A stretch of 12,933 nt of DNA from Burkholderiaceae bacterium (GTDB lineage Bacteria; Pseudomonadota; Gammaproteobacteria; Burkholderiales; Burkholderiaceae). Where the stretch lies: contig CANBPJ010000138.1 of the NCBI GenBank assembly GCA_947371415.1, positions 1 to 12,933 of the forward strand, read 5' to 3'. The notes under the pieces were generated by a model. It searched no databases and was not told the origin of the DNA. It saw only the letters and a list, made by a program, of their open reading frames with translations. The position numbers and the translations under genes were made by a program. This document shows positions 6,729 through 12,933 of this stretch, one piece after another (within the stretch, counting starts at the first letter, position 1; each line of letters opens with the position of its first letter).

Positions 6729-8795
6729 GTGCTCCTTGTTTATAGTGCGGAGCTTACTCGCGCTGATGGGCTGACGCCCCATACTGGGAAAAGACTGCTG
6801 CCGATAGACGACGACGGCACACGTGCAAAGCTTACGGCACAAAACCGTGTGACCACTACCCTTACATTTCCTCCGGCGGGTTGTGAAAGTCACGACTATC
6901 TTCCTACGGACGAACTATGGGCACTGGCACCCATGGCGGGAGCAACCCCTGTAACAGTTATCAGCAGTGTAGGCTGGGTGGGCAAAGTGCAGTGGCGCGA
7001 ACTTCAGTCGGGGAAATCGGTAAGCAATTCTCTCTCCGATGTTTTTCAGGAAGGGGTGGCTTATGTTGCTCGGCTTACTTGGGTGCCCTCTAGTGCGAGA
7101 CCACCTTCTAGCAATGCGCTGCTAACGCCACAGGGCGATCTTCAAGAGGGCCACACTGTTTGGCCCCACAAATATCTAGCGATTAATCAGGTCGTTACCA
7201 CATCAGAGATGCCGGAGCCATCAGGATTTACTCAGAGCATAGTGGCCAAGCTCTTACCTAGGGCTCGGGCCAGTGTTTCTGTTAGCTCTAAAGTAGAGTC
7301 TACTCAGGCAGCGCCCACTAGTTACCCAATCATTTTGCCCGATTTAGGTGGTGAGCCAGATCCTATAGAGCCGACTAAAAAGCCCTTTGAGCCTATCGCG
7401 CCGACAAACCTCAGCACGCCAGCGGGCATGCCCAATTTTAATGCGGGGCAAGGACTTGGGGGCGGCCCATTGTTGCCGGGGGCAAATACTGCGCTCCTGC
7501 CAGGGGCCATCCCAGCAGTCAATCTTGGGAGCGCTGGCGCTGGCGCCAGCCTGACTCCAGCAGCTGCTAAGTTTCGTTATGAATCGAAGAATTACTTGGC
7601 GAATGTGGGGCTCGATTACGTGAGTCCTAAGTCAAATTATGGCTTGGGACTCAAGGCTGATGGGGCCGCTTTATTAACTAAAACCTTCGCCATTGGCACA
7701 AACCTCACCTTCAATAACATCAATGAAGCGGTAGTCAACGGGGTATGGCTGCCCGAAGATACCAATATTAAAGCCAAGCTTTCGGCGGCCTATATGTGGG
7801 GTCAACAAAACTTCGATTTCTATAGTGGAAATTCAAGCGCTAGCCTGACACAGGCAAGCTACTATTTTTCTACGCAGTATGTTGTTCCTAAAGAACGCGG
7901 TGATTATTTACATAGCATTGGGGTGTCGACCTGGAGTAGCAAAGCTAAGCAAGTCAATAATCCAGATCCTATCTACAGCGCATCAGTAACGGCTACTGCA
8001 TACAACATCATGATGGATCCGCGTAAGCTCGCTCTAGGGTCCTTACAAGGTGAGGCCTTGGATACTCAGGTGGGCATTACCAAGCAAGTGATTGCAAAAG
8101 CATCGATGGGTTATGAGTCACTGAAATTTCCCTTTAGCGATGGTACGCAAGAGTTAAACAAGCGCCTTTATCAAGATTATGTCGTGCAATATCAGCCGAT
8201 CCAGGAAGTAGCTGTGCAGGCGGGCTACAAGATGGGCGCTGCGTTGAACAATGTAATGCTCTCGGTTGCCTACTCTCAGTGGAAATTAACAGGGTTTAAA
8301 AATTACGGCAATAACGGAATTGCGGGCAATCAAGGGATGATGCTCAGTTACAGCCTTGCGCTTGATGGAAAAGACAAGCCAATGCCGGTTGGTAGTTTGA
8401 CTCGCCCAGAACTGATTGGCAATAGCGCGTACATTTTGCGTGATGCGGCCATCCGCCCCGTTCAATTGCCGCAGACATTTTTGGCCAAAGTCGACATGAC
8501 TGCAGTCATGCTGGCAGCTAGCGTTCTAAAGGCGGGGATCACTGCTCCTGGCGTGACTGTGACTTCAGGAGGGCAAATATTGGTTACCGTGGGATCGGGC
8601 AATGGAACCATTGACGGCGTAACCAGAAATGGCGCCCCCTACGCTTACACCTCAATTATTAACCCTACTGCGAGCGGTATAAGCATTAATACCCTGAAAT
8701 TACCAGCTGCTGCTAGCGCTGGAGATGCGTACGCTGTATCAATCAAAGACTCCGGTAGCAGCACATACCTCGTGACATTCACCACTACCAACTAA
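6729..8795 (+). CDS. Putative outer-membrane beta-barrel surface protein
   Basis: The product is 688 aa counted from GTG 6729. The real start is probably CTG 6690, giving 13 more residues and a complete signal peptide (see the preceding entry). I do not recognise a named family. Residues about 15-190 are a soluble-looking N-terminal domain and 198-260 a Pro/Gly-rich linker (PDLGGEPDPIEP, AGQGLGGGPLLPG). Residues about 282-547 are a run of alternating-hydrophobicity strands rich in aromatic residues (NYLANVGLDYVSP, LSAAYMWGQQNFDFY, VQAGYKMGAALNNVMLSVAY), consistent with an outer-membrane barrel of around 12 strands. Residues 550-597 link to a beta-rich C-terminal domain (600-688, Gly/Thr/Ser-rich, ending in FTTTN). 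The stop overlaps the start of the Ig-like gene (TAATG), so the two are probably made and used together. Barrel followed by an Ig-like partner recalls inverse autotransporters, but no sequence motif proves this. Confidence 0.65.
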   Translation: MLLVYSAELTRADGLTPHTGKRLLPIDDDGTRAKLTAQNRVTTTLTFPPAGCESHDYLPTDELWALAPMAGATPVTVISSVGWVGKVQWRELQSGKSVSNSLSDVFQEGVAYVARLTWVPSSARPPSSNALLTPQGDLQEGHTVWPHKYLAINQVVTTSEMPEPSGFTQSIVAKLLPRARASVSVSSKVESTQAAPTSYPIILPDLGGEPDPIEPTKKPFEPIAPTNLSTPAGMPNFNAGQGLGGGPLLPGANTALLPGAIPAVNLGSAGAGASLTPAAAKFRYESKNYLANVGLDYVSPKSNYGLGLKADGAALLTKTFAIGTNLTFNNINEAVVNGVWLPEDTNIKAKLSAAYMWGQQNFDFYSGNSSASLTQASYYFSTQYVVPKERGDYLHSIGVSTWSSKAKQVNNPDPIYSASVTATAYNIMMDPRKLALGSLQGEALDTQVGITKQVIAKASMGYESLKFPFSDGTQELNKRLYQDYVVQYQPIQEVAVQAGYKMGAALNNVMLSVAYSQWKLTGFKNYGNNGIAGNQGMMLSYSLALDGKDKPMPVGSLTRPELIGNSAYILRDAAIRPVQLPQTFLAKVDMTAVMLAASVLKAGITAPGVTVTSGGQILVTVGSGNGTIDGVTRNGAPYAYTSIINPTASGISINTLKLPAAASAGDAYAVSIKDSGSSTYLVTFTTTN

Positions 8796-10354
8796 TGAGA
8801 CAGCTATCTAATCATTCTGGTTGGCGCAAAATTTTGGCGGCCATTGCCATCTTTAATTTTGTGGGCTTGCAAGTGATGACGCCAGTATTTGGGGTGACTG
8901 TTACCTCTATAAATGTGATGGCTGCAAAAACCACGCCAGTGTTGCTGGGCTTTAGCTTAAGTGCTAGTACCGTTGTCTTTGGTGCTACTGCGCCTACGAT
9001 TGTTGCGCCAACATCACAGAGCGCAGGTGCGATTACCTACACCAGTGCTACTACTGGAACAGCCACTATTAGTACTGCTGGTGTGATTAGCTTGGCTGGT
9101 GTCGGTACCACCACCTTCACCGCTACCCAAGCCGCGGATGGTAACTATGCTCAAAGCACCACCACCACTGTCTTAACGGTCACTGTACAAACCGCGTCTT
9201 TAAGTAGCCTAGTCTTAAGTAGTTCTACCGTCATCTTTGGAGCAGCTGCGCCGACTATTACAGGGGTTCCTAGCTCAGTCTCATCTGGCGCGATTACTTA
9301 CACTAGTAGCAATACGGCAGTGGCAAGTATTAATGTAAGTACCGGTGTGATTAGCTTGGCCGGTGTCGGTACCACCACCTTGACTGCTACCCAAGCCGCG
9401 AATGGTAACTATGCTAGCAATACCACGACGACGACCTTAACAGTTACTGCGACTACAAGCGCGCTCTCGGGCTTTAGCTTAAATACCCCTAGCGTAGCGT
9501 ATGGCACCAGCACTATGCCTACCATCATTGCTCCTAGCTCAGCATCATCTGGCGCAATTAGCTACGCTGTGACCGGTAGCACCAGCACTACTCCAGCTGT
9601 GATCAGTAGCACTGGCATCATTAGTGCAATTGGTAGTGTCGGTACCACCACCTTCACCGCTACCCAAGCCGCAAATGGTAACTATGCTCAAAGCACCACC
9701 ACTGCTGTCTTAACGGTCACTGCTATTACGATTACATCGTCAGTAATTACAGGCGTGACTGCTCCGGTATCCAATGCAATACCGGTAACCACTATTACTG
9801 CTGTTGCGCAATATACCGGAACGGTTACTTGGTCTAGCAGCCCAACTAGGTTTGGATACGATGACGCCTACACCGCCACAATCACCCTAACGCCAGCTGT
9901 GGGCTACACATTCACAGGCGTAACAGCAAACTTCTTTAAAGTTAGTGGCGCTACTGCTATCAACTCAGCTAACTCGGGAACCATTACAGCATTGTTCCCT
10001 GCAACATTGTTGCCAGTCGGCTATATCAAAACTATGAGCGTATCAGGAAGCACGTTGAGTGGTAGCGGAACACTGGTGTGGTCGACAGTAACTGGCCCAA
10101 CAGTAAATTGGTCAACCGCATCAACTCAGTGCTCTGCCATTGGAACGGGTTGGCGCATGGCGTCACAGGTCGAGCTTTCGGCGTTGAGCAGCACTAGCGC
10201 CGCACTGTCTGCGGGGACGGCTGCTGGTTGGACGTTGAGTCGTACGTGGTCCTCCACGCCGAATGGCTCAAACTACAACAACGTTTACCTTAATACTAGT
10301 GTCGTCGTTAGCCTCTCTACGGGCAACAGTAGCTATATGTCCTGTGTCTACTAG
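8795..10354 (+). CDS. Secreted Ig-like repeat protein with DUF1566/lectin-like C-terminal domain
   Basis: The protein is 519 aa. Residues 11-33 form a signal peptide (RKILAAIAIFNFVGLQVMTPVFG). Three bacterial Ig-like repeats follow at about 51-131, 135-219 and 223-310, each with the pattern SGAITYTS, GVIS, GVGTTT.TATQAA.GNYA and LTVT. Residues 311-403 form another beta domain containing VTWSSSPTRFGYDDAYTATI and AVGYTFTGV. The C-terminal part (about 405-519) has TGWRMASQVELSAL, RTWSSTPN and a final SCVY, which resembles DUF1566/Lcl_C domains (a C-type-lectin-like fold). Cys446 and Cys517 are the only cysteines and could form a disulfide. The start overlaps the upstream stop by 1 nt (TAATG) with no Shine-Dalgarno sequence, so translation depends on coupling. 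The product is very rich in Thr, Ser and Ala. The likely role is a surface adhesin or ligand-binding protein presented with the barrel protein (inference). Confidence 0.8.
   Translation: MRQLSNHSGWRKILAAIAIFNFVGLQVMTPVFGVTVTSINVMAAKTTPVLLGFSLSASTVVFGATAPTIVAPTSQSAGAITYTSATTGTATISTAGVISLAGVGTTTFTATQAADGNYAQSTTTTVLTVTVQTASLSSLVLSSSTVIFGAAAPTITGVPSSVSSGAITYTSSNTAVASINVSTGVISLAGVGTTTLTATQAANGNYASNTTTTTLTVTATTSALSGFSLNTPSVAYGTSTMPTIIAPSSASSGAISYAVTGSTSTTPAVISSTGIISAIGSVGTTTFTATQAANGNYAQSTTTAVLTVTAITITSSVITGVTAPVSNAIPVTTITAVAQYTGTVTWSSSPTRFGYDDAYTATITLTPAVGYTFTGVTANFFKVSGATAINSANSGTITALFPATLLPVGYIKTMSVSGSTLSGSGTLVWSTVTGPTVNWSTASTQCSAIGTGWRMASQVELSALSSTSAALSAGTAAGWTLSRTWSSTPNGSNYNNVYLNTSVVVSLSTGNSSYMSCVY
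8945..9724 (+). repeat. Three tandem Ig-like repeats (264 and 273 bp periods)
   Basis: An 85-bp block beginning GTCGGTACCACCACC occurs at 9101-9185, 9365-9449 and 9638-9722, near the end of each Ig-like unit. By eye copies 1 and 3 differ at only 4 of 85 positions, whereas copy 2 differs at many more. The N-terminal parts of the units are more diverged. This points to recent conversion or duplication between non-adjacent units and could allow copy-number change by recombination. Confidence 0.9.
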
Positions 10355-10983
10355 AGCCTTTCAAATATAATTTTTTGTTTTTTACATTTTGTAATAGGGG
10401 GCGATTTGCCTCGGAAGCCGGGTAGATAAAAATGGTTCATTGCATCTGGCTGGCACCTTTGGTTATTGGATAGCCTTTATCCAATCGCATCAGAGGGGTT
10501 GCAATGTGAAAACGGCAAAACGGGGTGGGTGCTCAGTTAAGCGCTCACATACAAGGGAGATGTATTCTGTTTTAGGTTGTGTATTGATCACGTCGAGTGG
10601 CCTCGACCTTTCCAATAGAAAGGTGTGTACGTTAGTACAAGCCTATTAGGGGCAGTATGCGGCAATTCTGCAAGTACGGATATGTGCAGGGCGATGGTTG
10701 CCCACCGCCCTGCGACTAAATTAACTCAGCAATACACTTCCCGCTGAAGTCCAATAACTAGGATTACAGCATTGTCATTATTGCGGTATAAATCAACGTA
10801 GATACTATCCTCGATACTCTGACTCTATTTCTTGAGCGTGACAACCAATGAGACTGCTTGGCAATATCCTAATTTTACGGTGAATGGCCTGTAACCCCCG
10901 CGTTTCAGCATCTATATTCTTTTAGGTTAAAAATTGGCATAAAACTCAATATCTTTTAGAGTCGCTGGCGACCAAATTAACTA
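10355..10983. other. Non-coding stretch with several hairpins
   Basis: No convincing gene lies in this roughly 630-bp stretch. Just after the Ig-protein stop is a T-rich tract (10370-10388) without a preceding GC hairpin, so a terminator is not secure. Perfect inverted repeats follow: ATTGGATA/TATCCAAT (10465-10485), GTCGAG/CTCGAC (10592-10607), ACCTTTC/GAAAGGT (10606-10624, partly overlapping the previous one) and GCAGGGCG/CGCCCTGC (10686-10713). No U-runs follow them. Possible weak promoters reading rightward are TTGCGG...TACTAT (10781-10808) and TTGGCA...TAGAGT (10934-10962). The latter could serve the transposase remnant downstream. Confidence 0.5.
10712..10982. repeat. Imperfect direct repeat pair
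   Basis: GCGACTAAATTAACT (10712-10726) and GCGACCAAATTAACT (10968-10982) differ at one base. The similarity resumes downstream as CAGCAATACAC (copy 1) and CAGCCAATACACC (copy 2), with about a dozen extra bases in copy 2 that include the IS66-like terminal GTAAGCC. The repeats bracket about 240 bp of non-coding DNA beside the IS remnant and may mark a past insertion, deletion or duplication. Confidence 0.55.
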
Positions 10984-11205
10984 GTAAGCCTCCAGCCAAT
11001 ACACCTGCCTAATTAATCTTCAATACGGCATCCTCCATTTTTTATGAGGAACCAAATGACAGATGAAGAACAAAAAGCTAGATGGTTTGGCCTCGTACAA
11101 GAATGGGGCGCTAGCGAACTCAGCATTCAAGTTTTTCTAAAGCAGCGCGCTATTAGCCATTCCACCTTCTATCGTTGGCGTATACGTTATGAGCAAGAGC
11201 ATCTT
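10984..11205 (+). mobile_element. IS66-family insertion sequence remnant (left end)
   Basis: The sequence GTAAGCCTCCAGCC at 10984-10997 fits the terminal inverted repeats of IS66-family elements, which start with GTAA. A tnpA-like gene starts about 70 bp inside, the usual arrangement. No matching right end (…GGCTTAC), tnpB or tnpC is visible downstream, so the element is a left-end relic. The family assignment rests on the tnpA N-terminus and the end sequence. Confidence 0.5.
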
Positions 11206-11382
11206 GCCGCATTGATTCACGCTGTTCTTCGCATCCAATATACTGCCGAGCGATCCCAAAATATCCAATGGGGGCTGCCATTGCGAGCATCCCCCAAGCA
11301 ATTGACTCGGTCTTTTGTATATACATCGATTTTGATAATTGTAGGGCGTAATCCATCGACTGTCATATCTACGCCCCTTTAA
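11056..11382 (+). pseudogene. tnpA: Truncated IS66-type TnpA (helix-turn-helix accessory protein)
   Basis: From ATG 11056, with GAGGA at 11046-11050 as ribosome site, the first 48 or so residues match the IS66 TnpA pattern. These are ARWFGLVQEWGASELSIQVF, then LKQRAISHSTFYRWRIRYEQ, i.e. W...V..W..S.LS...F....I...TFYRWR, a DNA-binding helix-turn-helix. After about residue 50 the reading frame continues to 11382 but the sequence no longer looks like a TnpA C-terminus, and the expected tnpB and tnpC do not follow. The gene is therefore most likely broken by a deletion or rearrangement near 11200. A divergent intact short protein is a less likely alternative. Confidence 0.6.
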
Positions 11383-11668
11383 ATTGATACTTAGTATTGC
11401 TTTATGAAATTATGTATAGATTGCGATCGAAAGGAGGTTACTCTCTGCCGAAAAATGCGTGATCCATCTACTATCCGGGCAAAGCACTGGACGGCAATGT
11501 GCAGCCCTTGGGCATAAGGCACTGCTTGATAACGATTTCATTATTTGTACTATTGACCATAATAGTGATTTTGATTAGGTTCATTACCCTTGGTGAAACC
11601 GATATGATTATGTAGATCATGAACATCATAGGTTTGTTAGGGGGGTTAGTGTCGGCGATGCCAAAACG
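11383..11668. other. Non-coding stretch between IS remnant and integrase
   Basis: No gene, tRNA or terminator is recognisable. A GGAGG at 11433-11437 lies too far (17 nt) from ATG 11455, which would encode only 18 residues. Inverted repeats are ACTATT/AATAGT (11549-11566) and CGGCGA/TCGCCG (11653-11679, spanning the integrase stop). The latter lacks a U-run on the minus strand. This region would be a place to look for an attachment site, but none can be shown from one junction. Confidence 0.45.
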
Positions 11669-12933
11669 TCATCTCGCCGGGTAGGTTTCTTGGGTTGGTT
11701 GAGGGGTGCAGGCCGATTTGGCAGTTTCATAAAGGTCTTCCGTTGGGTGATCTGAAGCTGGGATTGGGTCAGCAGGAGGGGGCACAGAAAGACCAGAATG
11801 TCTGGCAATTTCTAACCAAGGATTAGCAATTAGCCCGGTATCAGCACTTGGATTTGCCTGGGTATTGGGTAGCGCATTTGGCGGCGCATCGGGTAAGTTC
11901 GCAGGGGCAAAGCTGGCTTGTAAGGAGGGTACCGGTACTACGGGTTCGGGTAATTCTGGCCCTTCCTCATTTTTCTCGGTTACGCGGGTTTGAGTTTTCG
12001 GAAAGCGATTAACTCCAATGCTGTTGATATTTATTCCTGAGTGTGCACTTACTTCATTAACTAAATTAGGGTCAATAATGGGGTGTGGCTGGTCTTGCAT
12101 CTGCGCTGCCATGAGTCGCTCAAAGGCGCTTCCGTCCTGACGGGTCAAGTTCGGAATAAATCGGGAATACACCCGAAAGAGCATCTCTGTGGTGGTGTGT
12201 CCCATCTGCCGAGCGATCCATTCAGGGGCCTCACCCGAAGCCAACATGAGGGTGGCAAAGGTATGGCGAGTTTGATACGGCACACGTTTTTTCAGTCCCA
12301 ATAATCGCAATAGCGGATACCAAACCCGCTTAGAAATATTACGATGAGAAATGGGCGTTCCGGCGTTAGTAGCAAAAACATAAACGCCCTGCCCAGTCAC
12401 TTTGTGTTGCGCCAAGAGCGCATCAAAGACCATCTGAGATATTTGAATGTCGCGCTCAGATTCTCCGGTTTTGGGAGTTTCCTCATAGTCATTCACAATC
12501 GTCTCTTTAATGGAAATCGTGCGCCGCTCAAAATCCACGTACTGCCATTTGAGGCCATCAATCTCACCGGTACGAGTGCCCGTAAAGAACCGAACAATGT
12601 AGTAATTGCGAAAGTCAGCTCGAACCGTGCGAAGAATGTCTTGTACCTCTTGCATCGTGAATGGATGAACGTCAGTCTTGCCTACTCTTAGGGGTTTGAT
12701 ATTGATAAAGGCCGGGGTAAATTCATAGCGATCGGCAGCCTCTGTCAATATCATCCGCAGCGGGGTCATGATGTGGTTGATGCGAGAAGCCGAAAGGCTT
12801 TCTTTATTCTTAATTCCGGGCAACTTTGCTAAAGAGGAGCGAAAAGCCAGAATGTCACCCTTTTTAATCTCGTTTACAGGCCTAGGGCCAAATTGAGGAA
12901 TCAGGGAGTTATCTAGAACACCGCGGGTAGTTG
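11669..12933 (-). CDS. Tyrosine recombinase/phage-type integrase, 5' end beyond window
   Basis: The frame is open from the window edge at 12933 to the TGA at 11669-11671 (421 visible codons). Thus the TTG at 12823 is internal and the N-terminus is missing. The visible part starts within the core-binding domain (PRPVNEIKKGDILAFRSSL). The catalytic domain has, numbered from that TTG, Arg84 (GTRTGEIDGLKW), Lys118 (PKTGESERDI), Arg186 (YQTRHTFATLM), His209 (RQMGHT) and nucleophile Tyr219 (RVYSRFIP). The first His of the usual HxxR box is Tyr183 (PYQTR), a variant known in a subgroup of phage integrases, so activity is still likely. After about residue 230 an unusual tail of about 150 residues follows, rich in Pro, Ala and Asn (PELPEPVVPVPS, PDAPPNALPN, PPPADPIPA), unlike most integrases. 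It probably belongs to an island or prophage extending to the right. Confidence 0.9.
   Translation of the reverse strand, partial: TTRGVLDNSLIPQFGPRPVNEIKKGDILAFRSSLAKLPGIKNKESLSASRINHIMTPLRMILTEAADRYEFTPAFINIKPLRVGKTDVHPFTMQEVQDILRTVRADFRNYYIVRFFTGTRTGEIDGLKWQYVDFERRTISIKETIVNDYEETPKTGESERDIQISQMVFDALLAQHKVTGQGVYVFATNAGTPISHRNISKRVWYPLLRLLGLKKRVPYQTRHTFATLMLASGEAPEWIARQMGHTTTEMLFRVYSRFIPNLTRQDGSAFERLMAAQMQDQPHPIIDPNLVNEVSAHSGININSIGVNRFPKTQTRVTEKNEEGPELPEPVVPVPSLQASFAPANLPDAPPNALPNTQANPSADTGLIANPWLEIARHSGLSVPPPADPIPASDHPTEDLYETAKSACTPQPTQETYPAR

Noticed and set aside
10370..10388. Intrinsic terminator after the Ig-like gene
   Set aside because: T-rich tract present but no GC-rich hairpin directly before it.
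10440..10649. A 69-codon plus-strand frame starting at TTG
   Set aside because: No ribosome site, no recognisable protein features, and it overlaps two clear hairpins; probably chance.
10130..10730. Diversity-generating retroelement with the lectin-like cap as target
   Set aside because: No reverse transcriptase and no A-rich template copy of the gene end found in the window.
11153..11356. A 67-codon minus-strand frame opposite the tnpA remnant
   Set aside because: Partly complementary to the real TnpA coding part, no ribosome site, no family resemblance.
11455..11511. 18-codon leader-peptide-like frame after GGAGG
   Set aside because: Spacing from GGAGG to ATG is 17 nt, too long for normal initiation.
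10355..11668. tRNA gene serving as integrase attachment site
   Set aside because: No TpsiC-arm sequence (GGTTCGAATCC type) or cloverleaf found on either strand.

Overview
The window looks like the accessory genome of a Gram-negative bacterium. It has an outer-membrane TolC-type protein, a type I secretion system (T1SS) and exported surface proteins. Moderate base composition and the style of the T1SS and integrase suggest a betaproteobacterium (Burkholderiales, possibly Polynucleobacter-like). That placement is an impression, because no rRNA or housekeeping gene is present.

Left part, minus strand (1-6187): a complete T1SS operon in the order ABC exporter (6187-3965), membrane fusion protein (3965-2481), TolC-family outer-membrane channel (2491-923). 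The first two genes overlap by 1 nt (TGATG) and the next pair by about 11 nt. After a 273-nt gap comes the 5' part of a gene (649 to beyond base 1) for a protein with short Leu/Gln repeats and no signal peptide, the likely exported substrate. The ABC protein has a C39-like domain without the catalytic cysteine, as in HlyB-type exporters of unprocessed RTX or adhesin substrates. The substrate gene and the exporter gene share a promoter-proximal motif, AGTGCCACT followed by a -10-like box.

Middle part, plus strand (about 6690-10354): two divergently transcribed, translationally coupled genes (TAATG overlap). The first encodes a large exported protein with a Pro/Gly-rich linker, a probable beta-barrel and a beta-rich C-terminal domain. 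Its obvious signal peptide lies upstream of the first conventional start codon. The second encodes a secreted protein with three Ig-like repeats, a further beta domain and a C-terminal domain resembling DUF1566/Lcl_C with the protein's only two cysteines. Barrel, Ig stack and cysteine-closed cap recall intimin/invasin split over two genes (inference). The 541-bp divergent intergenic region holds several palindromes and a strong 12-bp hairpin.

Right part (10355-12933): a roughly 0.7-kb non-coding stretch with several perfect small hairpins and an imperfect direct repeat. Next is an IS66-type left end with a decayed tnpA, then a non-coding stretch. Last is a minus-strand tyrosine recombinase, truncated by the window edge, with an unusual Pro-rich C-terminal tail. 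This suggests that the surface-protein/T1SS cluster borders a mobile-element insertion zone.
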